A stretch of 62,938 bases of DNA from an uncultured bacterium (GTDB lineage Bacteria > Cyanobacteriota > Vampirovibrionia > Gastranaerophilales > Gastranaerophilaceae), in NCBI GenBank assembly GCA_902801985.1, contig CADCKD010000008.1:44419-107356 (forward strand), read 5' to 3'. A program made the position numbers and the translations under genes. Numbering within the stretch: the stretch's first letter is position 1; every line of letters starts with the position of its first letter. The notes under the pieces were generated by a model. That model did not search any database and was not told the origin of the DNA. It saw only the letters and a list, made by a program, of their open reading frames with translations. Shown here piece by piece: positions 1 through 8,024 of the stretch.

Positions 1-318
1 CGCAGCTCTTGCTGCACTTGCAAACGCATCATTAAGTACAATTGCTCCTGACGGGGTTGATGGCATATAAGGGTTGTAATCATTCGCAACAGATGGCATC
101 ATAAGCAAGCTGTATGAAAGATTTATATCTGAACCGGTTGCTTCATTTGACCAAACGAGTCTTGTTGCGTTCATTCCGTTGGAATAATCTTGAGCAATTT
201 GAGCTAACTGGTTAGTTATTTCCAGTTTTTGCTGGGCTAACTCAGTAGTTTTGAATTCACATTGAGCTTTTCTCATTGTGATTCCCAAAAATCTAGCTTG
301 TGATGCGGCTAATCCCAT
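1..318 (-). CDS. Lineage-type hypothetical protein, 3' end outside window (partial)
   Basis: An open frame runs from an ATG at 318 off the left edge, giving 106 residues without a stop. It begins MGLAASQARFLGITMRKAQ, continues with an amphipathic Q/E-rich helix (roughly residues 20-50, 'TTELAQQKLEITNQLAQIA'), then 'YSNGMNATRLVW' and a less ordered part. I do not recognise a named family; proteins with this N-terminus recur in Melainabacteria (recollection, not a search). The frame is preceded by GGATTTGAG as a weak ribosome site and, about 45 bases upstream, by a near-consensus sigma-28 promoter on the same strand. That ties the gene to late flagellar expression, so a filament, chaperone or motility-associated role is plausible but unproven. 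Confidence 0.75.
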   Translation of the reverse strand, partial: MGLAASQARFLGITMRKAQCEFKTTELAQQKLEITNQLAQIAQDYSNGMNATRLVWSNEATGSDINLSYSLLMMPSVANDYNPYMPSTPSGAIVLNDAFASAARAA

Positions 319-361
319 TGTTTTCTCAAATCCTTTCGAATTTATTCCTTTATTAATCGTA

Positions 362-389
362 TAATCGGCATATTTATTCAAAAACTTTA
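362..389 (-). promoter_or_regulatory. Sigma-28 (FliA)-type promoter
   Basis: On the minus strand the sequence reads TAAAGTTT, a 12-base spacer, then GCCGATTA. The flagellar sigma-28 consensus is TAAAGTTT-N11-GCCGATAA, so both boxes match almost fully and the spacer is one base longer. A start near 355 would give a leader of about 37 bases before the ATG at 318. The same motif with perfect spacing occurs at 13199-13225. Confidence 0.65.
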
Positions 390-417
390 GAAATTTGAGA
401 ATTAATGTTAACAATTC

Positions 418-1437
418 TTAATATGTATTATTTTTAAGTCCATTAGTGGTTTTAGGGGAATGGAACAATTTTATATATTTATATATTTTTTTTGATGAGA
501 GTTTTTTAATTTTTTTCGCCTGTGCAATGATTTTGTAATAGTATTTGTATTGCAATAAATCAGATTCATTCCAGTATTTTATGTATTTTTTAAATGAGGG
601 GTATTTATTAAGAGTAGCAAAGTTCCATGGTTTTACCGGCCCGATATAATGATAAATTCCGTTTTTTTCTCCTTTTGAAAGTTTTATGTCATCTTTTTCT
701 TGGTTGTTCCATTTGTAGGGTAAGGTTGTAATATTGCCTTCTAATACGAGATTGATTAAATCTTGATCTCCATATCGATATATGCTACCTTTTGTAGTGT
801 TTTTATTATATATAAATAAATTTATATTTTTGTCTAAATAATCGGTCATTTTGTATGAAATGTTTTGTTTTCGCCATTTATCCAAATCCATTAAAATGAC
901 ACCGGAATTATAATATTTTTTAAATTTATGTATTATGTATTTTTCTTTAGAATGGTTTTTAGCTAAACCTGCAGGATTTTCTTTCAAATTGTAGTTATAT
1001 AATGGTGTTAAATCATCTGTTACAAGTATATCGCCATCAAGATATAGTACTTTATGTATATTTGTGGGTAAAATCTCAGGGATTAAAATTCGTATTATAC
1101 CAATGGTGCTGATACGATTTTTTTGAAATCTGTAAAATTTATTGTGATATTTTTTCATAATATTGCTATCAATATTGTAAAATACAATTTTCTGTCCCCA
1201 CAAATCAGATACATAATGTTTCATTTTTTCTTTATTTTTTTTAGTTATATCGTTTTCAATTATGTAAAAGGTGTATTCAGAATTTGAGGTATTATTTTTT
1301 AAAATAGAGTTTATAGCAAGCAGGGTGAATATAGGATAATTATTATCGATTGTAAATGCGACATTGACTTTTTCTGCGTTAGCGGACAGTGGAATAAAAA
1401 TTAAAATAGATATTATAATTAGAAGTTTTTTTAACAT
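418..1437 (-). CDS. GT8-family glycosyltransferase with N-terminal signal peptide
   Basis: A 339-residue protein. Residues 1-21 form a cleavable-looking signal peptide (MLKKLLIIISILIFIPLSANA). The rest fits glycosyltransferase family 8, retaining enzymes that move hexose from a nucleotide sugar: VAFTIDNNY near 26-34, the metal-binding DxD in YLDGD (Asp134/Asp136), YNSGVILMDLDKWR near 175-188, DQDLIN near 223 and HYIGPVKPW at 262-270. GT8 enzymes normally work in the cytoplasm on LPS or capsule cores, so export would be unusual because UDP-sugars are cytoplasmic. The N-terminus could instead be an uncleaved anchor. It overlaps the upstream MFS gene by 7 bases, so the two are probably co-translated. 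No terminator was seen after its stop. Confidence 0.85.
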   Translation of the reverse strand: MLKKLLIIISILIFIPLSANAEKVNVAFTIDNNYPIFTLLAINSILKNNTSNSEYTFYIIENDITKKNKEKMKHYVSDLWGQKIVFYNIDSNIMKKYHNKFYRFQKNRISTIGIIRILIPEILPTNIHKVLYLDGDILVTDDLTPLYNYNLKENPAGLAKNHSKEKYIIHKFKKYYNSGVILMDLDKWRKQNISYKMTDYLDKNINLFIYNKNTTKGSIYRYGDQDLINLVLEGNITTLPYKWNNQEKDDIKLSKGEKNGIYHYIGPVKPWNFATLNKYPSFKKYIKYWNESDLLQYKYYYKIIAQAKKIKKLSSKKIYKYIKLFHSPKTTNGLKNNTY

Positions 1438-2642
1438 TTTTCTGTTGCCTTATAAGTTTTAAACATAATGTGTGTGCAAAGTATTATAAATACCATAAAT
1501 AATGTGATATAGAAGTTTTGTATGCTATATTTATCCATTAAAAATTTTGAAGAAATAAGTATTATTGCGGCCATGAGCCTTGAGAAACCATTATTTAATG
1601 ACATTATATTCCCCCTGTTTTCTGCTGTTACAAATTTATGCAGTCTTGATACATGTAATATCGTGAATAACAGCTGAAATCCAATAATAACACAGATAGA
1701 AATTAGTAATAAGGAGATTATAGCTATATTTTTAATATTTATAATTGTGAAAATAAAAATAAATGCAACTATATACGAGAAGTATAAAGGTATAATCATT
1801 TTTTGCATTTTTAACTTGTTTTGTAATTTACCGGATATAATACCTGACAGAGCTCTGATTGCATGGTTAAAAAATGTTATAACCCCAAACATAAAAATAG
1901 GGAATAAAGATTTTTGCATCAGAGGTTGAAAACTTAAGGCAAATAATATTGAAAATGATGTTAATATACCAGAGTATAAAATGTGGTATTTTATAGAATT
2001 ATTTGCACATATTTCTTTTGTGGATGATATAAATTTGGTAGTTTTTCTTTTAAATGAGCTCCGCGCCTGTGCATTATTTATATTTGGAAGTAAGCAGATA
2101 CATATAATTGCAATTGCAGAAAGGATAAGTTCCAGTGTTAATATGAATTTTGAACCGTAATGCATGTATAATACTGACCCCAAAATGGCTGCAGCTGCAG
2201 TGCCAAAAGCCAGGTAAAAATTTACATAGCCATAATATTTTACCATATTTTGTGCTTGATTATTCTTATTAAGATAATCATACAAATACCCCGATGTCGC
2301 ATTATCTACAAGAACTTTGGATATACCCATAAGAATTTCTCCGATTAATATAATCCAAAAACCTTTACATATAAGCCATAATATAGTAACAGCAAAGAAT
2401 ATAATCATAGAGCCGCAAAGCAGGAGCTTTCTCGGCTTATTGTCAGAGATATATCCAATGGGTATTTCAGAGATTATTGATGTAATATAGAATATCCCTT
2501 GAAATAAAAACAGATGTTTATATGTAAGACCGTTTTCCTGATAAAAAAGTAATATTATTGGCGAAAGGAGCATAAAAGTGCGTAAAAATAATGCTATATA
2601 CAGCTTAGATATTTGAAATTTTAGCTCATTTTTGAAAAACAA
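1431..2642 (-). CDS. Major facilitator superfamily transporter
   Basis: A 403-residue, very hydrophobic protein with about 12 predicted membrane segments. The loop between helices 2 and 3 carries the MFS motif A variant 'GYISDNKPRKLLL' (near 63-75), and the two halves are of similar size with a basic central loop (NAQARSSFKRKTTK). The substrate cannot be read from sequence; sequences of this type resemble drug or small-molecule exporters. It sits 2 bases after the small membrane gene upstream and overlaps the GT8 gene downstream, so the three form one transcription unit. Pairing with a glycosyltransferase suggests export linked to surface glycans, but this is only inference. Confidence 0.8.
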   Translation of the reverse strand: MFFKNELKFQISKLYIALFLRTFMLLSPIILLFYQENGLTYKHLFLFQGIFYITSIISEIPIGYISDNKPRKLLLCGSMIIFFAVTILWLICKGFWIILIGEILMGISKVLVDNATSGYLYDYLNKNNQAQNMVKYYGYVNFYLAFGTAAAAILGSVLYMHYGSKFILTLELILSAIAIICICLLPNINNAQARSSFKRKTTKFISSTKEICANNSIKYHILYSGILTSFSILFALSFQPLMQKSLFPIFMFGVITFFNHAIRALSGIISGKLQNKLKMQKMIIPLYFSYIVAFIFIFTIINIKNIAIISLLLISICVIIGFQLLFTILHVSRLHKFVTAENRGNIMSLNNGFSRLMAAIILISSKFLMDKYSIQNFYITLFMVFIILCTHIMFKTYKATEKC

Positions 2643-2644
2643 AT

Positions 2645-3115
2645 TTACCCTCCAAAGCCGTATATAAGATATGCTAATAGCATTATTAATGGTATTGCAA
2701 TATACAAATAGTATTTAGTATTCCCCATCTTGGAAATTCGTATTGTTAACATTGTAATTATGAAAAATGCAGTGGCGTATACAAGTATTGTCAGATAATT
2801 ATAATTCAATATATTTTTATTCGACATCAAATATTCATAAGCTCCGCTTAAAATTCCCAAAATCAGGGTTACTATTGAAATCTGAAATGCCGCATTATAT
2901 TTTGTATAATCTTTAATAATGAATTGATGTATAGAAATAAATATAAGTGTCAATACTGATAACGGGATTAAAAAATAAGATAAATCAAAAATAAGAAATA
3001 TCGGCATAAACAATGCCATTAATATTTTTCCGCTCAAACTACCCTTTATTAGCATAATGGCTGTAATAAAGTAAATTATGTATAACAAAATATATATTTT
3101 TTTTATCTTTTTCAT
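2645..3115 (-). CDS. Small multi-pass membrane protein, unknown
   Basis: A 156-residue protein with about five hydrophobic segments (near 8-26, 32-50, 53-66, 76-95 and 111-152), a basic N-terminus (MKKIKKIY) and no recognised catalytic motif. It is the first gene of the unit that continues into the MFS transporter (2-base gap) and the GT8 gene. A TATAAT-like box lies 12 bases before its ATG and no clear Shine-Dalgarno is present. Function unknown. Confidence 0.7.
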   Translation of the reverse strand: MKKIKKIYILLYIIYFITAIMLIKGSLSGKILMALFMPIFLIFDLSYFLIPLSVLTLIFISIHQFIIKDYTKYNAAFQISIVTLILGILSGAYEYLMSNKNILNYNYLTILVYATAFFIITMLTIRISKMGNTKYYLYIAIPLIMLLAYLIYGFGG

Positions 3116-3158
3116 GTTTATTTAAAAATTATAATTTAGATACTATTTTTTGTAAATA

Positions 3159-3947
3159 TTACTGTCCAAGAGCGTGAGCTTTTTGAGTTGTTTTGTCTAT
3201 AACATCATAGAAAAGTTTTCCGCTGTTGCCATTTTTCATTTCTTCAATTCCGACAAATGTGCATCCGCCTTTTGTCGCAACGTTATCTATCAATGTTTGG
3301 ACAGGAGTTTCTCCTCTGTTAAAAATCATTTTAGCTGAACCTAATGCGGTTTGAGTTGCAAGTTCAAGAGATTTGTCATATTCAAGACCTAATTTTTCTC
3401 CGGCTCTTGCCATATCTTCTATAACCTGATAGAAAAATGCTGGGCCTGAACCGGAAATTGCAGTTACAATATCCATTTGGGCTTCTGTTACTGTGATGCA
3501 TCTGCCTATTGATTCTAAAAATGCTTTTATAAATTCAGTATCTTCATTTGTGGCCTTTGTTCCCGCACAAATTCCAAACATACCGCATTTTACAAGAGCA
3601 GGCGTATTAGGCATAATTCTTATAATACGGGAATTTGTTAATGTCGTTTCAATTTTTGTGGTGGTAACCCCTGCTGCAATAGATACGACAAGTTTATTTT
3701 CTGTAAGTGTTTTGATTTCTTCCAATACATCTGATACTTGGTTTGGTTTTGTTGCAATAAATATAATATCTGAATTTTGAACGAGTTCTTTGTTATTTGA
3801 ATAAACTTTTATACCTAATCTTTTTGAGGCGTTTTGGGCAAGTTCTTCATTAATTTCGGATGCAATTATTTCATATTTGCCAAGTCCTCCGCTAATTATT
3901 GCACTTGCCATTTTGCCGCATCCGATAAAGCCTATTATTTTCTTCAT
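3159..3947 (-). CDS. proC: Pyrroline-5-carboxylate reductase
   Basis: A 262-residue enzyme for the last step of proline synthesis: NAD(P)H reduction of 1-pyrroline-5-carboxylate to L-proline in the cytoplasm. It begins with a Rossmann GFIGCGKMASAI motif (residues 5-16), carries 'IIRIMPNTPALV' in the middle and the C-terminal signature region ITAISGSGPAFFY through ATKGGCTFVGIEEM, which forms the substrate-binding dimer helices. Length fits the family (about 260-280). GGGAATGG upstream can serve as ribosome site. It stands alone and is divergent from rpmH; about 97 bases between them hold both promoters. Confidence 0.95.
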   Translation of the reverse strand: MKKIIGFIGCGKMASAIISGGLGKYEIIASEINEELAQNASKRLGIKVYSNNKELVQNSDIIFIATKPNQVSDVLEEIKTLTENKLVVSIAAGVTTTKIETTLTNSRIIRIMPNTPALVKCGMFGICAGTKATNEDTEFIKAFLESIGRCITVTEAQMDIVTAISGSGPAFFYQVIEDMARAGEKLGLEYDKSLELATQTALGSAKMIFNRGETPVQTLIDNVATKGGCTFVGIEEMKNGNSGKLFYDVIDKTTQKAHALGQ

Positions 3948-4044
3948 AATATTTAACCATTCCCTTCTTGTGTTGTTGACTAATAATTTTTTTTACTATA
4001 ACATTTGAATTATACGACAAATAAATAGTAAAAGGAATATAAAA

Positions 4045-4197
4045 ATGAAACGTACACTAGAAGGAACAAAAAGAAAAAGACAACAAGTAAGCGGTTTTAG
4101 AGCAAGAATGGCTACTCCGGGCGGTAGAGAAGTTTTGAACAGACGCCGTGCAAGAGGTCGTCACAAATTGGCGATTACTGCTAAAGAACGCGCTTAA
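4045..4197 (+). CDS. rpmH: 50S ribosomal protein L34
   Basis: A 50-residue, strongly basic protein reading [20 protein letters not shown] onward and ending in [13 protein letters not shown], the typical L34 pattern (RTxxGRxxL...RRRxxGR). It is part of the large ribosomal subunit. AAAGGA lies 8 bases before the ATG. A plausible promoter is TTGACT at 3976-3981 with TATAAC at 3997-4002, a short 15-base spacing. rnpA follows after a hairpin, the near-universal rpmH-rnpA order. Confidence 0.95.
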   Translation: MKRTLEGTKRKRQQVSGFRARMATPGGREVLNRRRARGRHKLAITAKERA

Positions 4198-4217
4198 AAC
4201 AAAGATACTAAGAAAAC

Positions 4218-4266
4218 TAAGGCACTATAGCACTAAGGAATTTATACTTAGTATTGTAGTGCCTTA
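4218..4266 (+). terminator. Long hairpin between rpmH and rnpA (attenuator-like)
   Basis: The sequence AAGGCACTATAGCACTAAG pairs with CTTAGTATTGTAGTGCCTT across a short loop, giving about 19 pairs with three mismatches. The run TATATTTTGAG follows, a weak U-tract. It probably cuts back transcription from rpmH into rnpA, matching the much higher demand for L34, or it is an mRNA processing site. Confidence 0.6.
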
Positions 4267-4287
4267 TATTTTGAGAGTTTATATAGT

Positions 4288-4638
4288 ATGCTGCCAAAAC
4301 AATATCGTTTGAAAAAAAGAATAGCTTTTAAGGCTACATATAGAGTAAAAAATTCTTCCCATTCAGGGGGTGTAACTTTGTTTGCCGGTGTTTTAAAAAA
4401 AGAAGAAGCCCCTACTAAAGTTGGGTTTGTTGTAAGTAAAAAAGTACATAAACGTGCAGTGAAACGAAATCGTTTGAAACGTCTTATGAGAGAAAGTTAC
4501 AGATTGCTTTTAAAAAACGGTGAACTTGGAAATTCTCAAAAATATTTATCCCTGGTTTTTGTCGGAACAGAAAATGCATTAGGCAAAAAATTTGACGAAA
4601 TTAATTCAAGTATTAAAAAGTTATTGGAGAAAATTTAA
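4288..4638 (+). CDS. rnpA: Ribonuclease P protein component
   Basis: A 116-residue basic protein that assists the RNase P RNA in cleaving 5' leaders from pre-tRNA. The family signature KRAVKRNRLKRLMRESYR lies near residues 51-68. The N-terminus 'LPKQYRLKKRIAFKATYR' fits the usual L-x-K-x-x-R-F pattern in diverged form. It follows rpmH after a hairpin, and the next gene begins 2 bases after its stop, so they are probably one operon. Confidence 0.92.
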   Translation: MLPKQYRLKKRIAFKATYRVKNSSHSGGVTLFAGVLKKEEAPTKVGFVVSKKVHKRAVKRNRLKRLMRESYRLLLKNGELGNSQKYLSLVFVGTENALGKKFDEINSSIKKLLEKI

Positions 4639-4640
4639 AA

Positions 4641-5174
4641 ATGCTTGAAGGAATGTTTGTTGAAAGTATAATGACTCATTCGGAAACTCGTGCTTATCCG
4701 CAGTATCCGACAATTACATCCGGAGAATCCTTAGGGTCAGATTCTATATACAGATATGGTCTGAGAGAATCATCTTATCCTACATTATCTTTGGTCGATA
4801 ATATATGTGATAACGTCGGAAATTGTATTCCTCCGGGGCATTATGAACTTGCATTATCTGATGACAGACAGTTCTTAATTCTTATTGAATCAAAGCAGCC
4901 TCTTGCTATTATGCCGGTTTTTAAGGTTGATGTTACGATGGAGAAAAAAGCACAGGTTCATGATTACAAGTCGTTAAAGGCAGAAAAGAAAAAGAATAAA
5001 GAAATAATAAAAACGAACAAAAAACGTGAAAAAAAAGGTATGCCGCCTGTCGATCCTGATGAAGAAATTTATCAGGAAGCAACTATGGAATATGTAAAAG
5101 AGGGTGATTATTATTTAATCAGATACGAAAGAGGAGATGTAAAAGCTTGGTCTGCGATTAAATGTGCTCCTTAG
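4641..5174 (+). CDS. Hypothetical protein in the rpmH-rnpA operon
   Basis: A 177-residue soluble protein with no recognised domain. The N-terminal half is neutral with a Cys pair (DNICDNVGNC). A basic, probably helical, stretch (KSLKAEKKKNKEIIKTNKKREKKG) lies near 110-135, and the C-terminal 40 residues look like a beta-rich cap (EYVKEGDYYLIRYERGDVKAW). It starts 2 bases after rnpA. The site usually occupied by yidD/yidC after rnpA is taken by this gene. Its last 17 bases overlap the convergent gene at 5158. Confidence 0.6.
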   Translation: MLEGMFVESIMTHSETRAYPQYPTITSGESLGSDSIYRYGLRESSYPTLSLVDNICDNVGNCIPPGHYELALSDDRQFLILIESKQPLAIMPVFKVDVTMEKKAQVHDYKSLKAEKKKNKEIIKTNKKREKKGMPPVDPDEEIYQEATMEYVKEGDYYLIRYERGDVKAWSAIKCAP

Positions 5175-6159
5175 TTTTTGCTTGTTGTTTGATTACGAAT
5201 TTATCAATTTTTTCTCCCATATAAGTTGAAAATATAGGTAATATTCCATAGTATATGAATGCAAAAATAAGTGCAGGTCTTATAATATTAAGCCCTTCTA
5301 TGTATTTATTTATTTTAGTGTCATTAACATTTAATTTTTTGAATTTGTCCAGAAACTTGTCTGTTTTCCCTTTTATAAGATGGTCAAAACCATAACCGCC
5401 TATTAATGTAATAGCAGTAGATATTATGTTGTTATATATAAGTGCTTTTTTACGATTATTTTTAATATCTTTGCTTTTATTTGTCTGATTTACCGCGACT
5501 CCGGTAAGCAGGATATCTGTTCCTGCCGTTATGTGTTTTGAAATATCTTTGTCTTTTGTTTCATATTTCATTGCAAGATTTTGGATTTTTGGATTGTTTA
5601 TAATTTTTGAAATTTTATGGGAAAGAGAATTATAAATACCTCCGGTAAAATTTAAAGATTTTTGGAAACTTTCAAAAGAAACATTTATTTGAGGCTGTTT
5701 TGGAGGCTCATTTTTTACGGAGAATAATTTGTCCATAATTATAGGAATTAGTGCAATTGTTATCATTGATTTTGGAATTGCGGTAATTAATCCTGTTGAG
5801 AGTTTAATAGTTTGGGTTATAAGTTTGTAGCTTCTTTGCGGAAGTTTTTTTAGGGTATTTGAATTCAAATATTTCTCAGGATTTTTGTCAATTTTTTTTA
5901 TTGCATTTTCAATAGGTAGTGCAACAGCTTCTACCATTCCGAATTTTACGAGTCCGGAGCAGATAGAATTTGACATTGCGTATTGTTTATTTTCTTTTTC
6001 GGTGTCAGGGGTTATATATATAGACAAAGGTCTAATGGTGCTTGAAAACAACAATGAAGCTCCGGCACTAAATGATGTTCCGTGCTCGGAAACTTTTTCC
6101 AAACATTTTAAAAACGTTTGGCTTTTCAGTATTGAATTTGTAATCTTGTTTATTTGCAT
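5158..6159 (-). CDS. Hypothetical membrane protein
   Basis: A 333-residue protein with a soluble N-terminal part and hydrophobic segments near residues 40-52, 125-147, 235-256 and 286-310. No known family was recognised. I place the start at the ATG at 6159 because AGGGAA (6163-6168 on the minus strand) precedes it by 4 bases; an upstream TTG at 6177 would add six residues but lies inside the ribosome-site palindrome. The 3' end overlaps the convergent gene 4641-5174 by 17 bases. Upstream is the GspE-like gene, 32 bases away on the same strand. Confidence 0.6.
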   Translation of the reverse strand: MQINKITNSILKSQTFLKCLEKVSEHGTSFSAGASLLFSSTIRPLSIYITPDTEKENKQYAMSNSICSGLVKFGMVEAVALPIENAIKKIDKNPEKYLNSNTLKKLPQRSYKLITQTIKLSTGLITAIPKSMITIALIPIIMDKLFSVKNEPPKQPQINVSFESFQKSLNFTGGIYNSLSHKISKIINNPKIQNLAMKYETKDKDISKHITAGTDILLTGVAVNQTNKSKDIKNNRKKALIYNNIISTAITLIGGYGFDHLIKGKTDKFLDKFKKLNVNDTKINKYIEGLNIIRPALIFAFIYYGILPIFSTYMGEKIDKFVIKQQAKTKEHI

Positions 6160-6177
6160 TTGTTCCCTATGGAACAA
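6160..6177. promoter_or_regulatory. Perfect 7-bp inverted repeat over the ribosome site
   Basis: TTGTTCC-CTAT-GGAACAA is a perfect inverted repeat with a 4-base spacer immediately before the ATG at 6159, covering its Shine-Dalgarno. It could be an operator or a small mRNA hairpin that hides the ribosome site. Confidence 0.35.
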
Positions 6178-6191
6178 TTATAGCACCAAAA

Positions 6192-7574
6192 TTATGCTAA
6201 ATATTTTTGCAGAGTTTCTTTATTAAATACTTCAACACTATTTTTGGAATGAATAAATACCATAGCAGAAATTATGGATTTTAGAGTGTCAAAATCGGAG
6301 AAAGCCATTTTATGTCTTAAATCGTCCATATTGTTAGCTAAAAATTCCATAATAATTGTTTTGTCACTGTATACAAGACTTGAAAAATAATCAAAAGATT
6401 CCTTCGATTTTATCCCTTCAAGGTAGATAATATCGGGATCTTGGAATTCAATAAATCTTGTGGCTTTATCCATATTAAAGCCTACATTTTCATTGAATTC
6501 ACATTGATTTACCCCTTCAAGCTCATATTTTGCGATACTCTCTAGCGTCATAATATTATGATTTTGTGCTTTTGCAGCTTCTAATAAAAGTGAATAAATG
6601 ACGTGCGTTTTTCCGCTTAATGCTGAACCGCAAACAAGAATTATCCCAGGAGTCTCAAGTGCGTTGCGAATTTCGCCGAGTTCATTTTTGGATGTAATAA
6701 TTTTGTCCAGAGCCTTAGGAGGCTTGTATATTTTTAGAAAAATTCTTTCTCCCATAATTGTCGGAAAAGTGGAAACGCTTGCCATTACAATTATATTATC
6801 AACTTTAAAGCATAATTTACCAAGCTGCGGTACTTCTGATACAGAAGGATCAAGCTCTGATAAAGTTTTTAGTTTCGCAACAAAAGATGAGATTAATACT
6901 GCAGGAATAAAACCTTTATTAAACATTTCTCCTTGTTTTTTAAAATTAACTCCAAGTCCTTCATCTTCTCCTTGGAAAATTACTTCGTGAATTTCTTCCA
7001 AAATAGCTTGTTTTAATATTGCTCTTATAATTTTTTGAATGTGGTTATCACTCAAATCTTCTTTATGGAGTTCTTCTTGCCAGTCGTAGCCGGCATTGAG
7101 TTCTGTTGAAATATTTCCGACTGTCACGTCTATTTTGTAATACTCATCAATTGCTTTTAGGATAGAATCTTCTGATGCTAAGACGGGTTCAATTTCGCAT
7201 TCTGCACTTTCCATAACTTTATCGATTGCAAATAAATTCCTAGGGTCTGACATTGCAACAGTCAGAGTGTTTTCTATCTTAAATAGCGGAACGATTTTGT
7301 ATCTTCTTGCATCTGCATAATTAATAAATTTCAGACATTTAGTATCAAGTTGGTAATCATCAAGATTTACAAAAGGGGTGTGGAGTTTAGCTTCTAAAAA
7401 TCTTATCAGATTGTCTTCTGTTATAAAGCCTGAATCAATGAGAGCTTGTCCGATTGTAATGTTCCTTGCTTCTGCAATTTCTTGAGCTTGTTCAACTATT
7501 TCGTATTGAACAAGGCCTTCTCTTACCAAATCGTATTTCAATGTTTCTAATGTTTTATTTGTTATTGTCGGCAT
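6192..7574 (-). CDS. GspE/PilB-type ATPase, degenerate
   Basis: A 460-residue protein built like type II secretion/type IV pilus ATPases: an MshEN/GspE N-terminal region (about 1-150, including 'GQALIDSGFITEDNLIRFLEAKL') and a C-terminal ATPase-like half. Walker A is present (GSALSGKT, 316-323). The usual catalytic elements are eroded. Walker B reads DPDIIYLEGIKS (379-390) where the family has DPDIIMVGEIRD, so Gly-Glu is swapped; the Arg of LRQDPD is lost (IEFQDPD); the TGHLV..THTN His box is absent; and no zinc tetracysteine is seen. It is therefore likely a nucleotide-binding or regulatory paralogue rather than a working motor. It starts 6 bases after a receiver gene, so the two are co-transcribed. 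Confidence 0.75.
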   Translation of the reverse strand: MPTITNKTLETLKYDLVREGLVQYEIVEQAQEIAEARNITIGQALIDSGFITEDNLIRFLEAKLHTPFVNLDDYQLDTKCLKFINYADARRYKIVPLFKIENTLTVAMSDPRNLFAIDKVMESAECEIEPVLASEDSILKAIDEYYKIDVTVGNISTELNAGYDWQEELHKEDLSDNHIQKIIRAILKQAILEEIHEVIFQGEDEGLGVNFKKQGEMFNKGFIPAVLISSFVAKLKTLSELDPSVSEVPQLGKLCFKVDNIIVMASVSTFPTIMGERIFLKIYKPPKALDKIITSKNELGEIRNALETPGIILVCGSALSGKTHVIYSLLLEAAKAQNHNIMTLESIAKYELEGVNQCEFNENVGFNMDKATRFIEFQDPDIIYLEGIKSKESFDYFSSLVYSDKTIIMEFLANNMDDLRHKMAFSDFDTLKSIISAMVFIHSKNSVEVFNKETLQKYLA

Positions 7575-7580
7575 AATACG

Positions 7581-7952
7581 TTATTCTTCTTTTCCTAAAT
7601 ATTTTTGTACAACTTTTAGCACATCATCCAAATCAAAAGGTTTTGTAATGTATTCATCTGCTCCGGTTTCTTCACCTATAAGTTTGTCCTCTTCTTGAGT
7701 TCTGGCAGTAACCATAAGTATTGGAATATCTTTATATTTTTTATCAAATTTTAACAGGCGGCTTATTTTAAAACCGTTTATCCTTGGCATCATAACGTCA
7801 AGAATAATCAAATCAGGCATGATTTCTCTTGCCAATTTTAAACCGTCTTCTCCGTTGTATGCGCAATAACATACATAATTGCAGCCTTCTAAAACAAATT
7901 TCAAACTTTCAACAATGTCTTGTTCATCGTCAACAATAAGAATTTTTTTCAT
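7581..7952 (-). CDS. Stand-alone response regulator (CheY-like receiver)
   Basis: A 123-residue single receiver domain: acidic pair Asp8/Asp9, phospho-acceptor Asp52 (LIILDVMMP), Thr82 (MVTA) and Lys104 (ITKPF). No output domain follows. The ribosome site GAGGGG is well placed. It is followed after 6 bases by the degenerate GspE-like ATPase, so phosphorylation probably controls that protein or the pilus/secretion machine it contacts. No histidine kinase lies in the window. This makes it closer to PilG/PilH-type or GspE-linked regulators than to a transcription factor. Confidence 0.88.
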   Translation of the reverse strand: MKKILIVDDEQDIVESLKFVLEGCNYVCYCAYNGEDGLKLAREIMPDLIILDVMMPRINGFKISRLLKFDKKYKDIPILMVTARTQEEDKLIGEETGADEYITKPFDLDDVLKVVQKYLGKEE

Positions 7953-8024
7953 AATATCCCCTCTATTAACAAAAAATATAACATATATTCCTATTCGGGT
8001 AAAACTTGTTACGAAATATTGCTT

